Assembly (NCBI GenBank): GCA_018399555.1
Contig: JAGYOL010000004.1
Coordinates: 1-51,195 of the forward strand
DNA: 51,195 nt
Origin: Kiritimatiellia bacterium
GTDB taxonomy: Bacteria; Verrucomicrobiota; Kiritimatiellia; RFP12; UBA1067
Direction: 5' to 3'
This document shows, piece by piece, positions 15,986-24,687 of the stretch. The notes under the pieces were generated by a model that saw nothing but the letters and a program-made list of their open reading frames with translations, was not told the DNA's origin and did no database searches. The position numbers and the translations under genes were made by a program. Each line of letters opens with the position of its first letter. Positions within the stretch are counted from its first letter, which is position 1.

Positions 15986-16633
15986 ATGAAAATTCTCATT
16001 ACCGCCGGACCCACACGTGAGTACATTGATCCTGTCCGTTTTCTCAGCAACCGTTCTTCCGGCAAGATGGGTTTCGCCATCGCGGAGGCAGCTGTTGCAA
16101 GAGGCCATGAGGTCACTCTGATCTCCGGTCCTGTTCTGCTCGGAACGCCGCCTGAGGTTACGCGCATAGACGTTGAAAGTGCCGAGGAGATGCTTGCGGC
16201 AGTGCGCAGAGAGCTCTCCGGCAACGATGCGCTCGTGATGTGTGCGGCGGTATCCGATTTCCGTCCCAGGATTCAAGCCTGTCACAAACTGAAAAAATCG
16301 GCCATGCCTCCGGTGATAGAGCTCATCGGCAATCCGGATATCCTGCAATGTGTGAAACCGCAGAAAAGCGGGCGTATTTTTGTGGGATTCGCGGCGGAAA
16401 CGGATAACATACACGTTGAGGCAGAGCGCAAGTTGCACGAAAAGGGGCTCGATCTGATTGTCGCTAACGACATCAAGGAGCCTGATGCCGGTTTTGAGGC
16501 CGACACCAATCGCGTTATCCTTGTATATCCTGACCGTGAGCCGGAGCCACTGCCCCTGATGACAAAGTTTGACTTGGGCGGAAAGCTGATCGAATTCATT
16601 GAGTTGAAAGCGGAGAAGTCGCACACAAACTGA
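15986..16633 (+). CDS. coaB: Phosphopantothenate--cysteine ligase, stand-alone CoaB
   Basis: A 215-residue protein equal to the C-terminal half of the usual CoaBC. It joins phosphopantothenate and cysteine in coenzyme A synthesis. Motifs are [18 protein letters not shown] and RSSGKMG at the N-terminus, [20 protein letters not shown], and [10 protein letters not shown]. The CoaC decarboxylase domain is absent from this reading frame and its neighbours, so the two activities are on separate genes here. The start at 15986 fits the family; the frame to 15929 covers the promoter. Translation probably begins on a leaderless transcript. Confidence 0.9.
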   Translation: MKILITAGPTREYIDPVRFLSNRSSGKMGFAIAEAAVARGHEVTLISGPVLLGTPPEVTRIDVESAEEMLAAVRRELSGNDALVMCAAVSDFRPRIQACHKLKKSAMPPVIELIGNPDILQCVKPQKSGRIFVGFAAETDNIHVEAERKLHEKGLDLIVANDIKEPDAGFEADTNRVILVYPDREPEPLPLMTKFDLGGKLIEFIELKAEKSHTN

Positions 16634-16776
16634 AACTGGCCATACAGATACCGGCTTTACAAGCCAGCCCTCGATTTATTGGCTCTGAGAGTCAACGCTA
16701 CCGGCAATTTCCGCATCGGCGCTCTTTGATACAAGGTACGGCAGTGTTGCTGCTCAGAAGCGTTTCTTTGTAGCCG

Positions 16777-18351
16777 TCACGTTTCGACATCGATCAACTT
16801 GACCTCAACACTATCCAGCAGTGCCTGCCAAGAGGCTTCGATGATGTTTTCGGAGACGCCGACCGTACCCCAGGTGCGCTGGCCGTCACCGGATTCGATC
16901 AAAACGCGTGTCACGGCGCGTGTGGCACTTTTGGGATCGAGGATACGCACGCGGTAGTCGGTCAGCGAAACTGTATCAATCTCGGGGTAAAACCGCACCA
17001 GTGCTTTCCGCAAAGCTTGGTTAAGCGCGTCAACCGGTCCTTCGCCCTCGCCGGCGGTCAATTCGGTTTCTCCCTTTACCCTGACTTTGATAGTCGCCTC
17101 TGAAATGCAGGGCTCCTGCGGACCGCGTTTTTCGACGATACAGCGGAAGCCCAGCAGCTCAAAGAAGGGTTTATGCTGATCGAGAATCTTGTGGAGCAAT
17201 ATTTTAAAGGAACCGTCGGCCGATTCATAGGAGAAGCCTTCGTTCTCCTTGTTTTTTACTGCGGCGAGCACTGCCCCGATCTGCTCTTTCGTTATGGTGC
17301 TTAAATCAACTCCGAGTTCCTCGGCTTTCATTCTGACGTTGGTACCGCCGGAGAGTTCGGAGACCAGAATGCGGCGTTGGTTGCCGACCGCCGCCGGGTC
17401 GATATGTTCGAAGGTGGCGGGATTTTTACGGACGGCGTTGACATGTGCACCGGCTTTATGGCTGAATGAGGCGCGTCCGACATATGGACGTCTGGAATCG
17501 GTACGCTGATTGGTAAGGTCATCGGCCACAACTGAAACTTTATGTAGCTTCTTCAAGTTCTCGCTGCCAACGCAGAAGAGTCCCATTTTAAGTTCTACTG
17601 ACGGTATAATTGTGATCAGATTGGCATTGCCTGTGCGTTCGCCGTAGCCGTTGATGGTGCCCTGCACATGACGCGCACCGGCGCGGATAGCCTCTAGGGC
17701 GACAGCCGCACCCAGTCCGCTGTCGTCATGGGTATGCGCACCGATCTCCACATCGGGGAAGTGATGGCAGACCCGGCTGGTTATTTCAAATGACTCATGC
17801 GGCAGGGTTCCGCCGTTGGTATCGCACAGCACAAGAGCGCAAGCCCCCTCGCGTACGGCGGATTCGAGAGCCTTCAGGGCATATTCGGGATTATTTTTAA
17901 AGCCGTCGTAGAAGTGTTCGGCATCAAAAATGATCTTACGTCCTTGTGATTTAAGGTGGCCGACGGTATCGGCAATCATCTGCAGATTGTTCATGGCGGT
18001 TGTGCGCAAAACATCGGTCACATGCAGCAGCCAGGATTTGCCGTAGATGGTGACGTACTCGGTATCCGCCGCCAGCAATCCGGCCAGTTGAGGATCTGCG
18101 GCGGCATCCATATCGGCCCGGCGGGTACTTCCAAAGGCCACAATACGGGAGTGAGAGAGTTTTTCGCGGCGTATATCCTCAAAAAACTTGCGGTCACGCG
18201 GATTTGAGCCGGCAAAACCGCCCTCGATATAATCGATACCGAAATCATCGAGCATCCGGGTGAAACGCAACTTGCCGCTATCTGAAAAAGAGACGCCTTC
18301 ACTCTGCGCACCGTCACGCAGAGTGGTATCATATGTAAAAACTTTTTCCAT
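16777..18351 (-). CDS. cimA: (R)-citramalate synthase
   Basis: A 524-residue enzyme of the LeuA superfamily, condensing pyruvate and acetyl-CoA to citramalate, a threonine-independent route to 2-oxobutyrate and isoleucine. The N-terminal YDTTLRDGAQSEGVSFS holds the metal-binding DTTLRDG; DYIEGGFAGSNPRD is the citramalate-type variant of that strand; HTHDDSGLGAA carries the HxH metal ligands. A C-terminal regulatory dimerization domain follows from about residue 400. It is 17 bases downstream of lysC in an operon with hom. It is classed as CimA and not 2-isopropylmalate synthase on the EGG-xxGSNP motif and length. Confidence 0.9.
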   Translation of the reverse strand: MEKVFTYDTTLRDGAQSEGVSFSDSGKLRFTRMLDDFGIDYIEGGFAGSNPRDRKFFEDIRREKLSHSRIVAFGSTRRADMDAAADPQLAGLLAADTEYVTIYGKSWLLHVTDVLRTTAMNNLQMIADTVGHLKSQGRKIIFDAEHFYDGFKNNPEYALKALESAVREGACALVLCDTNGGTLPHESFEITSRVCHHFPDVEIGAHTHDDSGLGAAVALEAIRAGARHVQGTINGYGERTGNANLITIIPSVELKMGLFCVGSENLKKLHKVSVVADDLTNQRTDSRRPYVGRASFSHKAGAHVNAVRKNPATFEHIDPAAVGNQRRILVSELSGGTNVRMKAEELGVDLSTITKEQIGAVLAAVKNKENEGFSYESADGSFKILLHKILDQHKPFFELLGFRCIVEKRGPQEPCISEATIKVRVKGETELTAGEGEGPVDALNQALRKALVRFYPEIDTVSLTDYRVRILDPKSATRAVTRVLIESGDGQRTWGTVGVSENIIEASWQALLDSVEVKLIDVET

Positions 18352-18368
18352 AATTCACCGTTCCGGCG

Positions 18369-19721
18369 TTAAAAAAACGCCTGATAGAGTGCTTGTACCG
18401 CACGAGCCTGCTGATCGGTTTTAACGCCGAACACCATGCTTATCTCAGATGAGCCCTGGTTGATCATCTCAATATTCACGCCCGCTTCAGAGAGTGCTGT
18501 TGTGGCTTTGGAAGCCATGCCCACGGTATAATGCATTCCTTCTCCCACAACCACAATCAGTGCATCGCCCCGCTGCACCATAACATCATCAGGCTGCATC
18601 TCGGCGTGGATACGTCTAACGACCCGTTCCTCACGCTCTGCGTCAAAATCCTTCTCATGGACAATCACCGAGACATTGTCGATGCCTGATGGCATGTGTT
18701 CATAGGAGACATTCTCATCTTCAAGAATCTGAAGCAGGCGCCGACCAAACCCGATTTCACGGTTCATCATATATTTATCCACATAGAGCGTACAGAAACC
18801 TGTGGCACTGGCAATGCCGACAACCTTGCCCTGTTCAACCCGTCGCGACTGCAGGATAAAGGTCCCCTGTTCCTCGGGTCGGTTTGTGTTGCGCACATTT
18901 ATCGGCACACCGGCGCGGACAGCGGGCACAACCGCCTCATCATGAAAAACTCCGAATCCGGCATATGAGAGTTCGCGCATCTCACGATAAGTCATTGCCG
19001 TTATACCCTGAGTTACAGCGGGCACCAGTTGCGGGTCGACCGGATAAACGGCATCCACATCGGTGAAATTCTCATAGACATCGGCTCTAACGGCTACGGC
19101 CAGAATTGAACCGGTGATATCCGAGCCACCGCGGGGAAAGGTTGCAATGCGGCCTTCACGTGTGTATCCGAAAAATCCCGGAAAAACCACGATGTCATCG
19201 CGACCGTACAGCACCTTGTAGAGATGCTGATAGGACTCGTCGAGCAGCTGGGCATTACCGAAATCGTCGGTCAGCAGCATGCCGGCCTCATGCGGATCAA
19301 CATAAACCGCTTTAACCCCGCGAGCCTGAAATGCCTGTGACACAATCTTGGCGCTGTTATCTTCGCCTGCGGCCTTCATGCAATCCAGAAACATTCCGTG
19401 ATGTTTCTTGTCGCCTCCGAGGCGAAAACGCAGATCTTTTTCGATTTCCGCCACGATGCCGAACGGCAGTTCGAGTTCTCGCTGTATTTCGGCGAAGCGT
19501 TCGACAAGCGCGGCCAGCTGCTGTTCATAATTCTTCTCGCGCAGAGCCAGCTGTGCGCACTCGATCAGCATATCGGTGACTTTGACGTCATCGGGAGCGC
19601 GTTTGCCGGGTGCTGAAACCACGACAATCCGGCGATCCTGATCAGAGGTCACGATATCAACGATTTTCGTTATCTGTTCGGCACTGGCGACCGACGATCC
19701 ACCAAATTTACATACTTTCAT
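18369..19721 (-). CDS. lysC: Aspartate kinase
   Basis: A 450-residue monofunctional aspartate kinase, phosphorylating aspartate for lysine, threonine, methionine and isoleucine synthesis. The N-terminal KFGGSSVASAEQI is the kinase hallmark; FPRGGSDITGSILA and FTDVDAVYPVDPQLV mark the substrate and nucleotide sites; two ACT domains fill the C-terminal third (for example GVNIEMINQGSSEISMVF), implying feedback control. The start codon overlaps the hom stop as ATGA, indicating translational coupling. A small inverted repeat spans its stop codon near 18365-18381, before cimA. Confidence 0.95.
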   Translation of the reverse strand: MKVCKFGGSSVASAEQITKIVDIVTSDQDRRIVVVSAPGKRAPDDVKVTDMLIECAQLALREKNYEQQLAALVERFAEIQRELELPFGIVAEIEKDLRFRLGGDKKHHGMFLDCMKAAGEDNSAKIVSQAFQARGVKAVYVDPHEAGMLLTDDFGNAQLLDESYQHLYKVLYGRDDIVVFPGFFGYTREGRIATFPRGGSDITGSILAVAVRADVYENFTDVDAVYPVDPQLVPAVTQGITAMTYREMRELSYAGFGVFHDEAVVPAVRAGVPINVRNTNRPEEQGTFILQSRRVEQGKVVGIASATGFCTLYVDKYMMNREIGFGRRLLQILEDENVSYEHMPSGIDNVSVIVHEKDFDAEREERVVRRIHAEMQPDDVMVQRGDALIVVVGEGMHYTVGMASKATTALSEAGVNIEMINQGSSEISMVFGVKTDQQARAVQALYQAFF

Positions 19722-21022
19722 ATCATTCTCAGTTTTACCGGCGGTTCTCGAACAACACCTGTCTGATAAATCTCATCAAGCGCACTGACCAACGCCGCGC
19801 TGCTGGCGCGATGGGTCAGCATCACCACGGGCACATAATCACCGCCGGAATCATCGCTGTCGGGCAATTTCTGGTTGGCACCCAGGATGCTTACACCGTG
19901 GCTTCCGAGGATAGTTGTCATTGTTCCCAATGACCCGGCCTTATCTGCTACCATCAGTCGGACATAGTATTGCGACTCGATTGTAGCGGGATCACGCATT
20001 TTCAGTTTGCCTTGATTATTCAAAGCAATCGCCCGTGCAAAACGGCAGCTACCTGAAACGATATTGCGCGCGACATCACCTATATCACCGATTACGGTGC
20101 TGGCGGTCGGCTCGCGCCCGGCACCGCGTCCGTAATAAAGCGTACTGTCGCTTAAATCACCGTTAACCATAACGGCGTTAAAAACATCACTGATTGAAGC
20201 CAGCACATGGTCAAACGGCACCAATGTCGGGTGTACGCTGACCTCAACCTCATCATCCGTACGGTTGATCGATGCCAGCAGTTTAATGCGGTAGCCGAAT
20301 TCGGCGGCATACTGAACATCGACACCGGCCAGATGACTGATACCCTCAACCGGAACACTTGCAAGCGGCACATGAAAACCATAGGCGATCGAAGCCAGAA
20401 TTGCGGCTTTATGGACGGTATCGAAGCCATCCACATCCAGGCTCGGTTCGGCTTCGGCGTAACCCGCCTGCTGTGCATCGTTCAGCACCTCATCAAAGGG
20501 CAGATGTTCATTCTCCATGCGGGTCAGAATATAGTTGCAGGTGCCGTTAAGGATCCCATGCATACTGCTTATCTGATTGCCGGCCAGACCTTCACGCAGG
20601 ACACGGATAATCGGTATACCGCCGCCGACGCTCGCGCCGAAGTAGATATCCACGCCACAACGTTCCGCAGTGCTGAAAATTTCATCGCCGCACTCCGCCA
20701 GCAGCTTCTTATTGGCGGTCACAACCGATTTACCGGCCTCGAACGCTTTAAGCACCAGTTCTCTGGCCACTCCTGTGCCACCGATCAGTTCAACGACAAT
20801 TTGAATTGACGGATCGTTGATCACCGCCGTGGCATCGGTGGTAAGAATGGCGGGGTCAACCGCAACTCCGCGATCTGTGATCAGATCCAGGTCAGCTATT
20901 TTTTCAAGGGTAATGTCAACACCCAGCCGACCGGACATCAGCTCGCGATTCTTCAGAAGACCGTCTGCCACGCCGGCACCGACCGTGCCGAAACCCAGAA
21001 TTCCAACACCTATCTGCTTCAT
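19718..21022 (-). CDS. hom: Homoserine dehydrogenase
   Basis: A 434-residue enzyme that reduces aspartate semialdehyde to homoserine. The N-terminal nucleotide-binding motif is GILGFGTVGAGVADGL; the catalytic region contains ANKKLLAECG, GILNGTCNYILTRM and EAEPSLDVDGFDTVHK; a C-terminal ACT domain begins near YYVRLMVADKAGSLG. It is the first gene of hom-lysC-cimA, with a 4-base overlap into lysC. A six-codon frame with a better ribosome site overlaps its start (see 21021-21041), so initiation may be coupled to it. Confidence 0.95.
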   Translation of the reverse strand: MKQIGVGILGFGTVGAGVADGLLKNRELMSGRLGVDITLEKIADLDLITDRGVAVDPAILTTDATAVINDPSIQIVVELIGGTGVARELVLKAFEAGKSVVTANKKLLAECGDEIFSTAERCGVDIYFGASVGGGIPIIRVLREGLAGNQISSMHGILNGTCNYILTRMENEHLPFDEVLNDAQQAGYAEAEPSLDVDGFDTVHKAAILASIAYGFHVPLASVPVEGISHLAGVDVQYAAEFGYRIKLLASINRTDDEVEVSVHPTLVPFDHVLASISDVFNAVMVNGDLSDSTLYYGRGAGREPTASTVIGDIGDVARNIVSGSCRFARAIALNNQGKLKMRDPATIESQYYVRLMVADKAGSLGTMTTILGSHGVSILGANQKLPDSDDSGGDYVPVVMLTHRASSAALVSALDEIYQTGVVREPPVKLRMI

Positions 21023-21041
21023 CGGGCACCTGCTTTCATAT
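21021..21041 (-). CDS. Candidate six-codon leader ORF overlapping the hom start
   Basis: On the minus strand AGGAG lies four bases before an ATG opening the peptide MKAGAR, whose TGA stop overlaps the hom ATG. The hom start itself has only AGGTG at short spacing. Ribosomes ending the short frame could re-initiate on hom. There are no Thr or Ile codons, so classical attenuation is not indicated. Existence as a translated peptide is speculative. Confidence 0.3.
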
Positions 21042-21104
21042 AACTCCTATCTAAAAAAAGGTTCTTAATGTTATCGAATCGTCACTGCTGTTACAAGCAG
21101 GAGT

Positions 21105-21947
21105 TTAAAGCGCAAGCTCTTTAAGTAACGCGATTTCCTCCGGCCATATGTTTTCATCAGGGGTTTCCAGAATCAGCGGGATATTCTGCAATCTTTGATC
21201 CCGCATGATGAATTTAAACAGACCAATGCCGAGAAAACCCTTGCCAAGCGAAGCATGACGGTCGCGATGGGCATTCAACTCGACCATGGAATCGTTGAGA
21301 TGAAGGCCACTCAGATAGTGGATGCCGATTGTCTGATCAAAATGATCCAGAAACTCCGTAAATCCCTCATTTGTGCGAATATCGAACCCGGCACTGAACG
21401 AGTGCATTGTATCCAGACAGACACCGACCCGCGATTTATCATCGACACCGTCGATCATCGCACGTATCTCTTCAAAGCGTGAACCCAGATTACCGCCGGT
21501 GCCGGCGGTGTTTTCAATCACGATCTTCACCTTTTCGCTCCCGGCCAAAGCACGATTGATTGACATCGCCACACGGTCACAACCCTCTTCCACACTGATT
21601 TTACGCAGATGGCTGCCTGGATGCAGATTCAGCATACAAAGGCCCAGCTGTTCACAGCGCCCTATCTCATCCATCAGTGATTTCATTGATTTTGAATGGG
21701 CATCCTCATCCGGATTTGCCATGTTGATGAGGTAGCCTGCATGTGGAAGCACCTGTTCAGGGCCGTAGTTGCAACGACGCATATTTTCAGCAAATTCTTC
21801 AATTTCATCGTTGGTGTAGGGCTTCGCCACCCATTGCCGCTGATTTTTCACAAACATGCCGAATGCGGTCGCACCCAGTTTTGCAGCCCGTAAAGGCGCA
21901 TTAAAAACACCACCGGAAATTGAAACATGTGCTCCTATATAATACAT
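21105..21947 (-). CDS. nfo: Deoxyribonuclease IV (endonuclease IV, AP endonuclease)
   Basis: A 280-residue zinc-dependent AP endonuclease of base-excision repair. It starts MYYIGAHVSISGGVFNAP, with the conserved GAHVS metal histidine; NLHPGSH, VIENTAGTGGNLGSRFEE, GVCLDTMHSFSAGFDI, GLHLNDSMVELNAHRDRH and LILETPDE supply the remaining trinuclear zinc ligands. A strong AAGGAG ribosome site precedes the start. It lies 66 bases downstream of prmC on the same strand and may share its transcript. Confidence 0.95.
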   Translation of the reverse strand: MYYIGAHVSISGGVFNAPLRAAKLGATAFGMFVKNQRQWVAKPYTNDEIEEFAENMRRCNYGPEQVLPHAGYLINMANPDEDAHSKSMKSLMDEIGRCEQLGLCMLNLHPGSHLRKISVEEGCDRVAMSINRALAGSEKVKIVIENTAGTGGNLGSRFEEIRAMIDGVDDKSRVGVCLDTMHSFSAGFDIRTNEGFTEFLDHFDQTIGIHYLSGLHLNDSMVELNAHRDRHASLGKGFLGIGLFKFIMRDQRLQNIPLILETPDENIWPEEIALLKELAL

Positions 21948-22013
21948 GCGATTCTCCTTTAGTAACGGGGCCCGCAGGCCGTTGAGGGAGGCTGCTGTGC
22001 GCCTTCCGGAATT

Positions 22014-22880
22014 CTAAAAACTCTGCACTGCTGCGGCGAAACGGTCTTTTCCGCCATAATCTTTATAGAGTTGCACATCGATAAAGCCAAACTCATCCAG
22101 CAAGGTGCTGACCTGCGCTCCCTGATCATCTCCGATCTCGAAAAAAACGCTTCCTCCGGGTTTAACCACCATCACGGCATCGAAAATCAGGTTGCGGTAG
22201 AGATCCAGCCCGTCGCTACCGCCGTCCAGCGCAAGACGCGGTTCATGGTCGCGAATCCTGGTATCCAAACGGTCAACCACGGCCGAAGGAATATAGGGCG
22301 GATTCGAAACCAGAATGTCGACACTGCCGGGATCAAACTCGCCGCATCCGTCACTGCGGGCAAAATAGACCTTGTGTTCGAGAGCATTGAGCTTCGCATT
22401 CTCGCGTGCGAGGCTCAGGGCCTGATCACTGATATCCAGACCGACAAAAATTCCCTCTTCAACAGCCTTAGCGACAGACAGGATGATACATCCGCTGCCG
22501 GTACCCAAATCGACCACCAGCGGCTTAGGCAGAAGGCTGGACTGCAGCTTTTTCAAAACCAGGTCAACCAGCTGTTCGGTCTCGGGACGGGGAATCAGTG
22601 CTCTTTTATCGACACGCAGCGTCAGTTCCCTGAAATCCCACTCTCCCAGCACATACTGCACCGGTTCACCGGCGGCAACTCTGCGCAAGCCCCGCCCGAG
22701 GGCATCCAGAATTCGCTGTTGAGGTCGGCTCTCCGCGAAGCGGTGCAGCTCCATGCGTTTGCATTTAAGCAGACGAGCGGCCAGCAGCTCCGCAACGACC
22801 GCAGCCTCATCCACTCCCCGTCGTTCCAGCCAACTGGCACCATAGCGGATGCACTCTTTTACTGTCTGTGGCTTTTCCAT
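22014..22880 (-). CDS. prmC: Peptide chain release factor N5-glutamine methyltransferase
   Basis: A 288-residue SAM-dependent methyltransferase that modifies the GGQ glutamine of release factors. An N-terminal helical domain (residues 1-75) is followed by ALIPRPETEQLVD, the SAM-binding VDLGTGSGCIILS, and the catalytic VSNPPYIPS. The start at 22880 (MEKPQTVKEC) is used; the frame to 23099 runs backwards into the DUF3127 gene and is not coding. GGAG lies about ten bases upstream. prfA is not adjacent here, unlike many genomes. Confidence 0.92.
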   Translation of the reverse strand: MEKPQTVKECIRYGASWLERRGVDEAAVVAELLAARLLKCKRMELHRFAESRPQQRILDALGRGLRRVAAGEPVQYVLGEWDFRELTLRVDKRALIPRPETEQLVDLVLKKLQSSLLPKPLVVDLGTGSGCIILSVAKAVEEGIFVGLDISDQALSLARENAKLNALEHKVYFARSDGCGEFDPGSVDILVSNPPYIPSAVVDRLDTRIRDHEPRLALDGGSDGLDLYRNLIFDAVMVVKPGGSVFFEIGDDQGAQVSTLLDEFGFIDVQLYKDYGGKDRFAAAVQSF

Positions 22881-22932
22881 AGTAATATACGCTCCGGCGA
22901 TGATGCATCTCAATCTGTCACGATGCCGTCTT

Positions 22933-23268
22933 TCAGAACGGCATCGGCCCATCATCATCCAGATTACCGGGGTCCTCGTACTCGAGGGTTGTGCCATCCA
23001 CATCCATCTGATCAATCTTGAAGGCATTGAGATCGACATAAAAGCGCTCTTTGTACTCATTACCTTTGATACCGAAGCTGACTTTAACCCGCTCGCCAAT
23101 CTTCAAAACATCCAGCATGCGTGACTTTTCCTTAAAAAGCACAAATTTAATATCCTGGGGGTATTCATCCTCGGAGGTAATGACGAACTCTCTTTTGGAG
23201 AATCCGCTCGGGAAAGTCTGTTCATCCATTATCTGCTTGATTGTACCTGTCATTTCATAGGTAGCCAT
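22933..23268 (-). CDS. DUF3127 OB-fold-like protein with SSB-like acidic C-terminal tip
   Basis: A 111-residue protein of the DUF3127 family, thought to be OB-fold, single-strand-binding-like proteins; no function is proven. The body contains TFPSGFSKREFVITSEDEYPQ and IKFVLFKEKSRMLDVL. After an acidic linker it ends DDDGPMPF, closely resembling the DDDIPF tip by which SSB recruits repair and replication partners. A strong GGAGA ribosome site precedes the start. It lies 52 bases upstream of prmC and near nfo, suggestive of a DNA-metabolism neighbourhood. Confidence 0.85.
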   Translation of the reverse strand: MATYEMTGTIKQIMDEQTFPSGFSKREFVITSEDEYPQDIKFVLFKEKSRMLDVLKIGERVKVSFGIKGNEYKERFYVDLNAFKIDQMDVDGTTLEYEDPGNLDDDGPMPF

Positions 23269-23340
23269 CGTTATCTCCTTGCTTTCGGGGTTATTCTTTT
23301 CCGGTTACAAGCCGCGCATTGTATTGTAAGGCTATATTAT

Positions 23341-23373
23341 AAACAAAAACGGACGGGTTTTTCAAACCCGCCC
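23341..23373 (-). terminator. Rho-independent terminator after tatA
   Basis: On the minus strand a 10-bp stem (GGGCGGGTTT / AAACCCGTCC, one G-U pair, 3-base loop) at 23373-23351 is followed by GTTTTTGTTT. It ends the rpoZ-smpB-tatA unit about 25 bases past the tatA stop. Confidence 0.88.
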
Positions 23374-23397
23374 GCTTCAGAAGATATCAGAAACCAG

Positions 23398-23658
23398 TCA
23401 GACACTCTTTTCTTCGGACTCCGCCGATGCGCCTGACTCGGAGTCCTCTTGTTTAATATCATCCACCAGCTCTTTAACCTTCTGGTTGGCGAGTTTTTCC
23501 CCCTCTTCGCGGCCCTTTTTAAATTCTCCCAGACTGCGTCCGAGTGAGCGTGCCAGATCGGGCAGTTTGTTGCTGCCGAAAAGGATAAGTACAATCACCA
23601 ACACAATAATCAACTGTGTCGGCCCGATGTTCTGAATAAACCCGATTGGAATCATCAT
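23398..23658 (-). CDS. tatA: Sec-independent protein translocase TatA/TatE
   Basis: An 86-residue single-pass protein forming the Tat export pore. The transmembrane segment is [20 protein letters not shown], where the FG hinge precedes the amphipathic helix [14 protein letters not shown]; an acidic tail follows. AAGGAG precedes the first of two adjacent ATG codons. It is downstream of smpB and followed by a strong terminator. The window also encodes four probable Tat substrates. Confidence 0.95.
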   Translation of the reverse strand: MMIPIGFIQNIGPTQLIIVLVIVLILFGSNKLPDLARSLGRSLGEFKKGREEGEKLANQKVKELVDDIKQEDSESGASAESEEKSV

Positions 23659-23681
23659 TGTTTTATCTCCTTAAAAAGCTC

Positions 23682-24161
23682 TCACCGATAATACCTGCTG
23701 ACGGAGCGTCTGGCCTCCATATCTGCCTCGCGCCGTTTGATTGTCTCGCGTTTGTCATGCTGTGCCTTACCGCGACAAACCCCTATCTCAACCTTAACTC
23801 TGCCTTTGGGGGTAAGATACAGCCGCAACGGTATCAGAGACAAGCCTTTCTGCTCGGATGCGGTCTGCAGCTTCCGTATCTCACGCTTGTGCATCAGCAG
23901 CCGACGTGTACGCAACGCATCGTGGTTGAAACGGTTGCCGAAGGCATAGGGCGGAATCGTCACCTGGTGCAGTATCAGTTCACCATTTTCAACATTAACC
24001 CAGGAACCCGTCAGCCCCGCCTCACCATTGCGCACGACCTTGACCTCAGTGCCAACCAACTCTATGCCTGCCTCAACCGTTTCAATGATAAAATAATCAT
24101 GCCTAGCCCGGCGGTTGACCGTCAGATTGACCGTCCTTTTTTTGTTGCCCTCGTTCATCAC
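23682..24161 (-). CDS. smpB: SsrA-binding protein SmpB
   Basis: A 159-residue tmRNA partner for trans-translation. Family features: NRRARHDYFIIETVEAGI, LVGTEVKVVRNGEAGLTGSW, PYAFGNRFNHDALRTRRLL, LIPLRLYLTPKGRVKVEIG and the C-terminal GKAQHDKRETIKRREADME, which inserts in the ribosome A site. Starts at tandem ATGs with GGAG upstream. It sits between rpoZ and tatA on the same strand. The tmRNA gene is not in the window. Confidence 0.95.
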   Translation of the reverse strand: MMNEGNKKRTVNLTVNRRARHDYFIIETVEAGIELVGTEVKVVRNGEAGLTGSWVNVENGELILHQVTIPPYAFGNRFNHDALRTRRLLMHKREIRKLQTASEQKGLSLIPLRLYLTPKGRVKVEIGVCRGKAQHDKRETIKRREADMEARRSVSRYYR

Positions 24162-24192
24162 ACAGCTCCGTCAAGTCCGGCACCATAGTTAC

Positions 24193-24438
24193 TCAATCGG
24201 ACCAGCGGGTATGGGCCTGTTCGGCGCGCGCTATGGCGTCAAAATCGATTTCGGAGATTATGAGCCCTTCCGCAATCTCGCGCAAAGCGATATCGGCGCG
24301 ATCCTCTTCGGCTGAAAGCGGCTTGACCAGCGGTCTTTCGCCCCTGTTAAGCTGATTCACCCGTCTGGAGACGAGATTAACCAAAACCGGCACACTCGGC
24401 ACACGGGCTCTTGCTTTGTCAATTAATTCAGTGTTCAC
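24193..24438 (-). CDS. rpoZ: RNA polymerase omega subunit
   Basis: An 81-residue small RNA polymerase subunit that assists assembly of the beta-prime subunit. NTELIDKARARVPSVPVLVN and LVSRRVNQLNRGERPLV match the omega N-terminal domain. The start is called as GTG at 24438, with GGAGG five bases upstream; the longer frame begins at a TTG inside the ribosome site. First gene of rpoZ-smpB-tatA. Confidence 0.9.
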   Translation of the reverse strand: MNTELIDKARARVPSVPVLVNLVSRRVNQLNRGERPLVKPLSAEEDRADIALREIAEGLIISEIDFDAIARAEQAHTRWSD

Positions 24439-24465
24439 AAACTCCTCCAAATAGTTGAACGAGAG

Positions 24466-24494
24466 AGTATAGAATTTTACACACCAAAGGTCAA
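24466..24494 (-). promoter_or_regulatory. Sigma-70 promoter of rpoZ-smpB-tatA
   Basis: On the minus strand, TTGACC at 24494-24489 and TATACT at 24471-24466 are separated by exactly 17 bases. The predicted start near 24459 gives a leader of about 20 bases with the GGAGG site. Confidence 0.75.
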
Positions 24495-24532
24495 CGAGGA
24501 TTTTCCCGCTTTTTGACCAGAAAATAATTTTA

Positions 24533-24583
24533 GACCGGATTACAGGATTAACATGATAGCAACCAAATCATGTAATCATGTCA
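24533..24583. repeat. Dispersed intergenic repeat in hairpin form
   Basis: ACATGAT (24551-24557) and ATCATGT (24667 minus 100, i.e. 24567-24573) form a stem, flanked by GGATTACAGGATTAA and AATCATGTC. The flanks match the tandem TAATCCTGT motif at 51039-51066. The 249-base gap from 24439 to 24687 holds nothing else except the rpoZ promoter. Confidence 0.5.
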
Positions 24584-24687
24584 GAAAAATGAGAGGAAAA
24601 GATGCTGATGAAGTCTATAGCAAAGCAGCATAAAAAATGTCCGGTTTAACTTACAATGCGTCAAAGCTAGTCAAGTTGAAGGCAGCT

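Noticed and set aside
16634-16776. tRNA or structured RNA between coaB and cimA
   Set aside because: No cloverleaf or conserved arms could be drawn; only short inverted strings.
22071-23021. Plus-strand frame of 316 codons opposite prmC
   Set aside because: The minus strand has the NPPY and SAM-binding motifs; the opposite frame shows no motif.
22881-23099. N-terminal extension of prmC into the DUF3127 gene
   Set aside because: The extension is Met/Trp-rich, overlaps another gene out of frame and lacks similarity; 22880 has a ribosome site and family-like N-terminus.
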